Part shown: positions 1-5,412 of the stretch, piece by piece
Position numbering within the stretch: the stretch's first letter is position 1
How the letters are laid out: every line of letters begins with the position of its first letter
The notes under the pieces: generated by a model
Told to the model about the DNA's origin: nothing
Database searches by the model: none
Seen by the model: only the letters and a program-made list of their open reading frames with translations
NCBI GenBank assembly: GCA_021790855.1
Contig: JAJYFP010000056.1
Coordinates: forward strand, 1 to 5,412
Direction of reading: 5' to 3'
Origin: Actinomycetes bacterium
Lineage (GTDB): Bacteria > Actinomycetota > Acidimicrobiia > Acidimicrobiales > Acidimicrobiaceae
Length of the DNA: 5,412 bases
Made by a program: the position numbers and the translations under genes

Positions 1-30
1 AGGTTCGGCTCTAGCACATTGTCTGTGTCA

Positions 31-47
31 ACTTAGTCACTCTAAGT
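31..47. repeat. Short inverted repeat downstream of the ferritin-like gene
   Basis: ACTTAG-TCACT-CTAAGT is a perfect 6-bp stem with a 5-nt loop, lying 38 nt past the TAG of the ferritin-like gene. For minus-strand transcripts no T-run follows, so it is a poor intrinsic terminator. For plus-strand transcripts it is followed by a T-rich stretch (ATTTGATTTT, 48-57), which would fit weak termination of a gene arriving from the left. The stem is short and A/T-rich, so chance is possible. Confidence 0.3.
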
Positions 48-85
48 ATTTGATTTTGCCGACCTTGAGTTAGTTATGCTTGTCT

Positions 86-1183
86 CTAGAGATGGTTTGG
101 GCCTTCTTCTGACTCTCCGAGAGCGATGACCTTAGCTACTTCACGGCGTCTTTGGGCGTCTATCTCATCGGCGATAGTTTCGTCTTCTGCCATCATGGCA
201 TCAAGATCAGTGTTAGCGAACCCAATTACACCCATCTGTTCGAATGCATGTCTCATCTTCGGTCCCCAAAGTCCGATGTCTTTCAAAATAGGCACGATTC
301 TCATGAAGAGAAATGAGCGAAACCGACTTTGTGACTCAGATTCGACAACAAACTTTGTGCATGCCTCGACATCAAAGCCAAGGGTTTCCCACACCTCAAC
401 AGCTAAGAACCTATCGCGCATCATTCGACAGGCTTCAGCTGCGAACTCTTCGCGTTCCTCCCTCTCTTTGGAGGTTAGTTGCGGATAGTAGTCTTTAAGC
501 GCCGCACGTCCGAATGAGACGTGGCGGGCTTCATCTTGCATCACATATGCAGTCACCGTTCTTGTCAGTTCATTTTGCGAGAAGGTTCTTATTCCTCCAA
601 AAGCTGCTAGAGCGAGTCCTTCGATTAGGACTTGCATCCCAAGGTAGGTCATATCCCATCTTGAGTCGGTCAAGACGCTATCTAAGATATCTCTTAGGTT
701 GTAGTTGATTGGGTAAGCCAGACCTATCTTGTCTAGCAACATAGAGTAGGCTTCAACGTGGCGGGCTTCATCCATAACTTGTGTAGCCGCATAGTACTTA
801 GAGTCTATGTCGGGTACGTTTTGCACGATCTTAGATGCACAGATAAGCGCTCCTTGTTCTCCGTGGAGAAACTGAGAAAACTGCCAAGCAGAGAGATGAA
901 GACGAAGCTCCTCTCTTGCTTTTGTATCCATCTTGTTCCATGTCTCCGAGCCGTAGATCGGGATCATCTCGTCCATGCCACCAGCTGGATTACTGGGATC
1001 TATGGGTAAACTCCAGTCGATTCTGGTCTTAGCGTCCCACTGTCTCCGCTTTCCCTTTTCGTAAAGATTTATTAATTTGTCTCTCTGTGTGTCGTAGTCC
1101 CAGGTAAAGCGTACTGTACCGGAGTTGTCGAGCAGCTTCCATCCCGTTTTGTCAACTGGAATGGCAAAGTTTTTAACACTCAC
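86..1183 (-). CDS. Diiron ferritin-like / ribonucleotide-reductase R2-like protein
   Basis: A 365-residue soluble, mostly helical protein. It carries the full ligand pattern of a four-helix-bundle di-metal carboxylate centre: E109 (in HGEQ), E139 and H142 (first DEARH, 138-142), E188 (in IEG), and E218 and H221 (second DEARH, 217-221). This E / ExxH / E / ExxH order is that of the ferritin-like superfamily, which includes R2-type subunits and AurF-like N-oxygenases. An O2-activating oxidase or oxygenase role is therefore likely, but the substrate cannot be read from the sequence. The N-terminal 60 residues (aromatic- and charge-rich, with RRQWD then IDWSLP) precede the bundle, and the C-terminus is acidic. 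No signal peptide or membrane segment is evident. The GTG start is forced: an in-frame TAA directly precedes it, and a strong Shine-Dalgarno lies 7 nt upstream. The gene follows the zinc-ribbon gene after 133 nt and ends in TAG. It is probably not the catalytic R2 of a class I reductase, since no R1 gene is adjacent; that last point is inference. Confidence 0.87.
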   Translation of the reverse strand: MSVKNFAIPVDKTGWKLLDNSGTVRFTWDYDTQRDKLINLYEKGKRRQWDAKTRIDWSLPIDPSNPAGGMDEMIPIYGSETWNKMDTKAREELRLHLSAWQFSQFLHGEQGALICASKIVQNVPDIDSKYYAATQVMDEARHVEAYSMLLDKIGLAYPINYNLRDILDSVLTDSRWDMTYLGMQVLIEGLALAAFGGIRTFSQNELTRTVTAYVMQDEARHVSFGRAALKDYYPQLTSKEREEREEFAAEACRMMRDRFLAVEVWETLGFDVEACTKFVVESESQSRFRSFLFMRIVPILKDIGLWGPKMRHAFEQMGVIGFANTDLDAMMAEDETIADEIDAQRRREVAKVIALGESEEGPNHL

Positions 1184-1316
1184 TTAGATCACCCCCAACT
1201 GATCTTGTAACGTAAGGATATCATCTCCGGTAGTGAAAGTGTTGTCGATTCAAAGTTGCTAGTTGGTCGTGAGAAACGTCTGTGCCTCGTGACTATCTAG
1301 ATGTTTTGAAGTCGTA
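1184..1316. other. Intergenic region between zinc-ribbon and ferritin-like genes
   Basis: This is the only sizeable gap inside the gene row. It holds the Shine-Dalgarno described separately and two minus-strand copies of TCACGA at 1292-1287 and 1272-1267, spaced exactly 20 nt start to start. It also holds the short palindromes ATCTAGAT (1295-1302) and GATATC (1217-1222). A TATCCT at 1220-1215, preceded by TG one base earlier, resembles an extended -10 element, but no good -35 lies at the right distance. I see no stem followed by a T-run, so no intrinsic terminator for the upstream gene. The region is long enough for its own promoter, but the sequence does not identify one clearly. Confidence 0.4.
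1187..1196 (-). promoter_or_regulatory. Strong Shine-Dalgarno of the ferritin-like gene
   Basis: On the minus strand this reads GGGGGTGATC, matching nine of ten bases of GGAGGTGATC, the complement of the 16S rRNA 3' end. The core GGGGGT (1196-1191) lies 7 nt before the GTG at 1183. It supports this start and implies independent, efficient initiation, unlike the two upstream genes, which lack a recognisable site. Confidence 0.8.
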
Positions 1317-1877
1317 CTAGCTATGCCAGGCGACTTGGGCTACGGCGACCATGATCCCAAAGTATCCAAAGGGCTGGAGATCGGACTCGGGCCGTACTAC
1401 TAAAAGATCTATGGATAGCTCGGGTCTTTCTGAATCTATGGAAGCTAGAAGTACGATATCTCCATGTGGGTTGATAATGTGGACTCCGTGATCCCCATCT
1501 TTTCGGAGAACTAGCCGCGTGTTACGGTCTTTCGTATCGATATATGCAGCAAAGGATGCCCCATCTAGATATCGTTCCTCAAAGTTGATTTGAGCTATCG
1601 AATCAAGCGCCTTGTTGAGAATAGCGGCGCAACTCTGGAAGGTTCCTTCTACAGGTACTAGATAGTTCTCTGAGGAGAGCCTCCCAGGTCGTCTCAGTTG
1701 AAATACCTCTTCCTTTGGGACTGCTTCACCTACTACGACTCCACCAGCACTAAGAGTGTAAAGTGTCCCGGACTGGGCGATCACGTACTGGCCCGCACCA
1801 TTTACAGCTATTCCACAGTAGGAACACTTGTCTTGAGGGTCGCTTTTTGGTAACCCACAGGCGGAGCAGTTTGACAC
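1317..1877 (-). CDS. Small zinc-ribbon protein of unknown function
   Basis: A 186-residue protein I do not recognise beyond its N-terminus. It opens with a compact zinc ribbon: C4 and C7 (CSAC), then C18 and C21 (CSYC), a CX2C-X10-CX2C knuckle pair expected to bind one zinc ion. After it comes a glycine- and valine-rich stretch (about 31-60) that looks like beta hairpins, then a mixed alpha/beta body (about 68-165) with no catalytic motif I can name. A hydrophobic segment follows (about 170-184, GYFGIMVAVAQVAW), short for a transmembrane helix and more likely buried strand or helix. The GTG start is the first possible one, because an in-frame TAA lies one codon upstream and any later start would lose the first cysteine pair. 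There is no Shine-Dalgarno in the 17-nt gap after the LOG gene, so initiation probably depends on ribosomes finishing that gene. The gene ends in TAG. It could be a regulatory or adaptor protein; that is a guess. Confidence 0.75.
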   Translation of the reverse strand: MSNCSACGLPKSDPQDKCSYCGIAVNGAGQYVIAQSGTLYTLSAGGVVVGEAVPKEEVFQLRRPGRLSSENYLVPVEGTFQSCAAILNKALDSIAQINFEERYLDGASFAAYIDTKDRNTRLVLRKDGDHGVHIINPHGDIVLLASIDSERPELSIDLLVVRPESDLQPFGYFGIMVAVAQVAWHS

Positions 1878-1894
1878 CTGTTAATTGTCGACTA

Positions 1895-2968
1895 CTAGGT
1901 GGGCGAGCTTGAGTTATCGTTAATGAGATCTACAGCTTTACGCAACCTTCCATAAGACGACTTATTGAATGTGAATGCGATTCTGTGACAGTCGAGGCAG
2001 TCTTGGTCTCTCAGTTCTTCGTAAGTTACTTCTATGGGTCTAAAGTCGGGTTGATTTTTACAGATATCTTGGAAGTGTTCATTAAGTAGCTCGATAAGCG
2101 ACTCAGATGGTTTGTCTTTGACGCGAATCACTAGCTGGTTACCGACGAAGCGCATCGACTGAAAGTTCGAGTAAAACTGTGTGATGATCGACTTTGCCGT
2201 TTCGACGTCCTTTGCAAAACTAATCAGGCTCATATCTTGTGACGATATATACCCTCCCTTTTCTATGGCTTCCCGTATGAAGTCCGACAGAAGCTCAAAG
2301 TACTTACAAGAGGGTGGCTCCAACAGTACTAAAGGTGCAAGCTGGGCTTTCCCGGTCTGCATTAGGGTTAGGAGCTCGAATGTCTCATCTAAAGTTCCAA
2401 AACCGCCAGGAAGCGAAACGAAAGCATCGGACTCCTTTACCAACATTAGTTTCCGGGTAAAGAAGTACTTCATCTCGACACGGTAGGCTTTCGCAGATGG
2501 AGCCCCTTCGTCCTCAAAGGGGAGACGGATGCCGATCCCAAAGGAGTTGTTACTCCCAGCTCCGACCATTCCAGCTTCCATTATCCCAGGACCGCCTCCA
2601 GTAACGGTCATCCAGCCTTCTGTTGCCATTGCACATGCAAGGTCTTTGGCTAACTGGTAGGAATCTTCGGATACTTTAGTACGAGCCGATCCGAATATAG
2701 TTAATTTGCGCCGGATCTTGAAAGGGGCAAAGATATCGAAAGCGTCTCTGAGCTCCCTAAGTGCAGAGGTTAAGATCTTGAGATCAAGTCGGTCTAGGTC
2801 GTCTTCGCTGAGCCTTATGCTTTGGGTGATCAGCCTTCGGATCAAGTCTCGATTGTGACCAGCGTTGGTTGATTTGATTATCTCATCTATCAGATCCTTT
2901 AGATAGTCGATCTGATCGGCGTTCACTTCGCCGGGGCCTAACTTATCTTCACTCGAATTCAACTGCAC
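1895..2968 (-). CDS. LOG-family (TIGR00730-like) Rossmann-fold nucleotide-binding protein, long form
   Basis: A 357-residue protein with a clear LOG / lysine-decarboxylase-like core at about residues 85-265. The signatures are FGSAR (92-96), GGGPGIMEA (124-132), the TRK segment (171-173) and PGGFGTLDE (187-195). The last is the PGGxGTxxE motif that binds nucleotide and supplies catalytic residues in phosphoribohydrolases. Family members cleave the N-glycosidic bond of nucleoside 5'-monophosphates, and some release cytokinins. The specific substrate here is unknown. About 85 residues, mostly helical, precede the core. About 90 follow it (268-357) and contain a CLDC pair (C324, C327), making the protein much longer than the roughly 190-residue plant-type LOG. 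The GTG start at 2968 is the first after an in-frame TAA (2995-2993), 10 nt past the fbiC stop, without a Shine-Dalgarno. GTG codon 15 (2926) is an alternative but has no better ribosome site. Two tandem TAG stops end the gene. It is probably cytoplasmic and co-transcribed with fbiC. Confidence 0.86.
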   Translation of the reverse strand: MQLNSSEDKLGPGEVNADQIDYLKDLIDEIIKSTNAGHNRDLIRRLITQSIRLSEDDLDRLDLKILTSALRELRDAFDIFAPFKIRRKLTIFGSARTKVSEDSYQLAKDLACAMATEGWMTVTGGGPGIMEAGMVGAGSNNSFGIGIRLPFEDEGAPSAKAYRVEMKYFFTRKLMLVKESDAFVSLPGGFGTLDETFELLTLMQTGKAQLAPLVLLEPPSCKYFELLSDFIREAIEKGGYISSQDMSLISFAKDVETAKSIITQFYSNFQSMRFVGNQLVIRVKDKPSESLIELLNEHFQDICKNQPDFRPIEVTYEELRDQDCLDCHRIAFTFNKSSYGRLRKAVDLINDNSSSPT

Positions 2969-2969
2969 G

Positions 2970-2984
2970 ATATAGCCACTATAT
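2970..2984 (-). repeat. Perfect inverted repeat at the fbiC / LOG junction
   Basis: On the minus strand ATATAG-TGG-CTATAT gives a 6-bp stem and a 3-nt loop. It covers the end and TAG stop of fbiC and stops one base before the GTG of the LOG gene. The stem is almost all A-U, so weak, and no T-run follows, so it is not a terminator. Its place where a Shine-Dalgarno would be expected suggests a role in coupling, or it may be chance. Confidence 0.4.
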
Positions 2985-5303
2985 TCTGCTTTTTAGAGTG
3001 ACGCTTTGACGTTGCGCGTAAGCAAGTAACTGTTCGTTATCTTTTGGCTCTTCGTTAACAACTTTGTAAAGAGTACTTCGCTGCATTAGTCTTCTACCGA
3101 TGGGTTCTGCAATCTCCCTCAGCTCTGCTATGGTTTGCATGCTAGCGTGTTCAGAGCCCGCAGCATGTGAGATGCTCTCCTCCATAAGCGTTCCACCCAG
3201 GTCATTGGCTCCTGCTTTAAGGAGGTTCTGAGCGCCGTGTGGTCCTAACTTCACCCAGCTTGCTTGGACGTTGCGTATGGTGTGAGCATAGGCGAGTCTA
3301 CCTACCGCGTGCATAAGGAGAGTTTCTCTGTAGGTTGGTCCTTTTCGCGATCTACCTTGAAGATATATTGGCGAGCCCATATGGACAAATGGCAGAGGTA
3401 CGAACTCGGTGAACCCGCCTGTTCTTTTTTGGAGTGCTCTTGTGAGTAGAAGATGTTTGATCCAAGACTCAGGCGTTTCAACTGATCCAAACATAATTGT
3501 TACGTTGGATCGAAGCCCGACTTCATGGGCAGTTTCGTGTACCTCTAGCCACTCTGCGGTATTTAGTTTGTCTGGACAGATAGTCTCTCTAACTGAGTCG
3601 TCTAGTATCTCGGCTGCCGTGCCCGGTAGCGTACGGAGTCCAGCACGATAAAGCATCTGGAGGTACTCTCGCAACTCTATATTTGAGCGTTTCGCACCTT
3701 GCAACACTTCCAAAGCGGAGAATGCGTGAATGTGAATGTCTGGTATCTGTGCAGAGATGGTACTTATCAAGTTGACGTAGAAGTCAGCGTCAAACGACGG
3801 ATGTATTCCGCCTTGTAAACAAACCTCGGTCGCTCCTGCCAGCTTTGCCTCGAACACCTTGTCTAGGATCTGACCTACATTGAGTAGATAGGGTTCGCCT
3901 CTAAGATTGAGTGAGAGCGGTCCTTTTGAAAACGCACAGAAACGACACTTAAAGGTACAGATGTTTGTGTAGTTGATGTTTCGATTCGCCACAAATGTAA
4001 CTACATCTCCGTTGATCTTCGATCTAATATGGTCTGCAAACTCCACAACACGTTTTACGTGTGTTCCTCGTACTCCAAATAGGATGCCGAGCTCAGGTTC
4101 TCCTAACTCGTCTCCGTGTTCCACCGAGTCAAAGATCTCTGTTAGAGCCGGACTTTCCTTTTTGGTTTCTAGTGATTGCCAAGTATCTGCTTTGAACTCA
4201 TGTGATCCACCTGAGTAGAATCCGTCTTCCCTGGCAAAGCCCGTCGCATCGATATGCCTCAGTAGGTAGGGACGGACATTACTACTTATAAATCCCTCCT
4301 TGGTAGCGTAGAGCGGATGAACCGGCGTGCGCGCAATGAGCTCGGCTCCGTCTTCGAGTAAGAGCTTAGCTAAGGTCTCTATCTCTGGCCACGGCCGCTC
4401 GGGGTTTATGTGGTCGATGGTGATCGGTGAGACTCCACCAAGGTCGTCAGCTCCCGCTGCAATCAGTGCTTTGAGATCATCAGTTAGATTGGGTGGAACC
4501 TGGACATGGACGTCACCGGGAAGGATGAGGCGCGCGATAGCTACGGATCGAACGTGAGAATCTAACGAGGGTGGTTCAGAAGTCGCCATCTTTGTGTTGA
4601 TCTTCGGCACGAAGTTTTGGATGATTACCTCTTGAATGTGCCCGTATCGTCTTTGGAGGTCTGCTATTTGCATAAGAGCATCAACTCGATCTTGTTCTGT
4701 TTCGCCTATGCCAACGAGTATGCCGGTTGTGAATGGTATCTGAAGTTCGCCTGCGGCTGTAATGGTCTCGAGTCTTCTTCGAGGATCTTTGTCGGGTGCT
4801 AGCCTGTGAGCTTCAAGATCCTTTCTTAAGGTCTCTAACATCATCCCTTGTGACGCTGAAACCTCCTTTAAAGCTCGTAGCTCTCCTTTACTAATGGCAC
4901 CTGCATTAGGGTGAGGTAGGAGATCGGTCTCTTCGAGGACGATGCGACAAGCCTCCACTAAGTAGTCGATAGTTGAGTCAAATCCTAGCTGTTTTAGCTC
5001 TTTTTGAGCGCTAAGGTATCTAAGTTCGGGTTGTTCTCCCAGTGTAAATAGCGCCTCATGACATCCAATATCTCTAGCTCGTCTACCGAGACTTCTGATC
5101 TCTTCAAGACTCAGGTAAGAAGACTTCATTCTTGCAGGAGCCTTGGCGAATGTGCAGTATCCGCATCGATCTCTACACAACATAGTTAGCGGGAAGAACG
5201 CTTTGGGAGAATAGGTAACTAAGTTGCCAAAAAATTCGCTCTTTTTTTGAAAGGCTAAGGACGCTAACTGTCGTGTGGGCGTTTCTGCGTAGTTGATCGG
5301 CAT
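2979..5303 (-). CDS. fbiC: FO synthase, CofG-CofH fusion (7,8-didemethyl-8-hydroxy-5-deazariboflavin synthase)
   Basis: A 774-residue protein with two radical-SAM halves. The N-terminal CofG half (about 25-335) has its [4Fe-4S] triad in CRDRCGYC (C43, C47, C50) and ends with GADDLGGVSP (284-293). The C-terminal CofH half (about 405-755) has CTFKCRFC (C449, C453, C456), LQGGIHP (496-502), LPGTAAEIL (559-567) and GANDLGGTLMEE (698-709). In the known pathway the CofH half joins tyrosine-derived 4-hydroxybenzyl to 5-amino-6-ribitylaminouracil, and the CofG half closes the ring to give FO, the chromophore precursor of F420. All six cluster cysteines are present, so both halves should be active. 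It is shorter than the mycobacterial protein (about 856 residues), mainly because little precedes the first cysteine motif. The ATG start has AGGA at 5311-5308, a short 4-nt spacing, and the next residues run straight into the conserved YSPKAFFPLT segment. It is the first gene of the row, with the LOG gene 10 nt downstream. No other F420 gene lies in the window. Confidence 0.97.
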   Translation of the reverse strand: MPINYAETPTRQLASLAFQKKSEFFGNLVTYSPKAFFPLTMLCRDRCGYCTFAKAPARMKSSYLSLEEIRSLGRRARDIGCHEALFTLGEQPELRYLSAQKELKQLGFDSTIDYLVEACRIVLEETDLLPHPNAGAISKGELRALKEVSASQGMMLETLRKDLEAHRLAPDKDPRRRLETITAAGELQIPFTTGILVGIGETEQDRVDALMQIADLQRRYGHIQEVIIQNFVPKINTKMATSEPPSLDSHVRSVAIARLILPGDVHVQVPPNLTDDLKALIAAGADDLGGVSPITIDHINPERPWPEIETLAKLLLEDGAELIARTPVHPLYATKEGFISSNVRPYLLRHIDATGFAREDGFYSGGSHEFKADTWQSLETKKESPALTEIFDSVEHGDELGEPELGILFGVRGTHVKRVVEFADHIRSKINGDVVTFVANRNINYTNICTFKCRFCAFSKGPLSLNLRGEPYLLNVGQILDKVFEAKLAGATEVCLQGGIHPSFDADFYVNLISTISAQIPDIHIHAFSALEVLQGAKRSNIELREYLQMLYRAGLRTLPGTAAEILDDSVRETICPDKLNTAEWLEVHETAHEVGLRSNVTIMFGSVETPESWIKHLLLTRALQKRTGGFTEFVPLPFVHMGSPIYLQGRSRKGPTYRETLLMHAVGRLAYAHTIRNVQASWVKLGPHGAQNLLKAGANDLGGTLMEESISHAAGSEHASMQTIAELREIAEPIGRRLMQRSTLYKVVNEEPKDNEQLLAYAQRQSVTLKSRI

Positions 5304-5412
5304 CTTATCCTGTCTAACTTGACATTTGCTTATAGGGCGATTCTATCGTCTGATCTCATTCATGTCCCTTCGCATCCTAACTGACTCATGTACGGTAAGG
5401 GTGTTTTACTAC
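5304..5412. other. Region upstream of fbiC, cut by the window edge
   Basis: Besides the candidate promoter and the AGGA ribosome site, this stretch may hold the beginning or end of a neighbour. On the plus strand an ATG at 5362 opens a frame of 17 codons that runs off the window without a stop. It has no Shine-Dalgarno before it and overlaps the candidate -35 by a few bases, so it is weak. On the minus strand short open tails end in TGA at 5388-5386 and 5362-5360, either of which could be the end of an upstream gene. The sequence does not decide between these. Confidence 0.3.
5340..5368 (-). promoter_or_regulatory. Candidate sigma-70-type promoter for fbiC and following genes
   Basis: On the minus strand GGGACA (5368-5363), four of six to TTGACA, is followed after exactly 17 nt by TAGAAT (5345-5340), five of six to TATAAT. 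A start site near 5333 would leave a leader of about 30 nt before the fbiC ATG. A second -10-like TATAAG at 5334-5329 lacks a matching -35. The spacing and the -10 are good, but this is pattern matching only. Confidence 0.45.

Noticed and set aside
26..31. Perfect TTGACA on the minus strand, suggesting a -35 box for a gene beyond the left edge
   Set aside because: At 16-18 nt spacing no -10-like hexamer follows (the 17-nt position reads CCGAAC), and the window ends there.
126..488. Plus-strand open frame of 120 codons opposite the ferritin-like gene
   Set aside because: It lies wholly inside the antisense of a gene with intact diiron motifs. Its translation is serine-rich with no motif, as expected of a shadow frame.
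497..742. Two DEARH motifs in the ferritin-like protein, looking like a recent internal duplication
   Set aside because: Paired ExxH helices are the normal architecture of the superfamily, and the flanking residues differ between the two copies.
2181..2486. Plus-strand open frame of 101 codons opposite the LOG gene
   Set aside because: It is antisense to the conserved PGGFGTLDE core, has a low-complexity translation and no ribosome site that would set it apart.
2924..2926. Alternative GTG start at codon 15 of the LOG protein
   Set aside because: It has no better ribosome site than the first GTG and would leave a longer untranslated gap. It remains possible but is not preferred.
3264..4802. 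Several open frames of 60-81 codons on both strands within fbiC
   Set aside because: All overlap the continuous, fully motif-bearing FO synthase frame, and none shows a recognisable domain.
5366..5401. CCCTT / AAGGG inverted repeat upstream of fbiC
   Set aside because: The arms are only 5 bp with a loop of 26 nt and no supporting inner pairing, so it is not a credible operator or terminator.

Overview
The window carries four genes, all read on the minus strand. Its composition is moderate (roughly mid-to-high 40s % GC, from hand-counting a few lines). The first gene to be transcribed (5303 down to 2979) is a fused CofG-CofH FO synthase of the FbiC type. That fusion is characteristic of Actinomycetota that make the deazaflavin cofactor F420. 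Together with the moderate GC and the ferritin-like gene, this suggests an actinobacterium outside the high-GC groups, for example an Acidimicrobiia-type lineage. The phylum is reasonably supported; the class is a guess.

Layout in transcription order (right to left): an upstream region (5304-5412) with a plausible sigma-70-type promoter; fbiC (5303-2979); a 10-nt gap; a LOG-family Rossmann-fold protein with extra N- and C-terminal regions (2968-1895); a 17-nt gap; a small unrecognised protein with an N-terminal zinc ribbon (1877-1317); a 133-nt gap; a diiron ferritin-like / R2-like protein (1183-86); and a short downstream tail (1-85). The close packing of the first three genes suggests one transcript. 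The fourth may belong to it or have its own promoter, which I could not identify convincingly.

The only firm pathway assignment is FO synthesis, the first dedicated step of F420 biosynthesis. The LOG-like protein probably acts on a nucleotide monophosphate, the zinc-ribbon protein has no assignable role, and the ferritin-like protein probably houses a di-metal oxidative centre. A functional link among them is inference from position only.

Translation signals are uneven. Three of the four genes start with GTG. The two middle genes have no Shine-Dalgarno sequence at their short junctions, which points to translational coupling. The ferritin-like gene has an almost perfect Shine-Dalgarno. I see no mobile element, CRISPR array, RNA gene or strong intrinsic terminator. 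The window looks like ordinary chromosomal metabolism, with a few points worth a second look rather than a clear new system.
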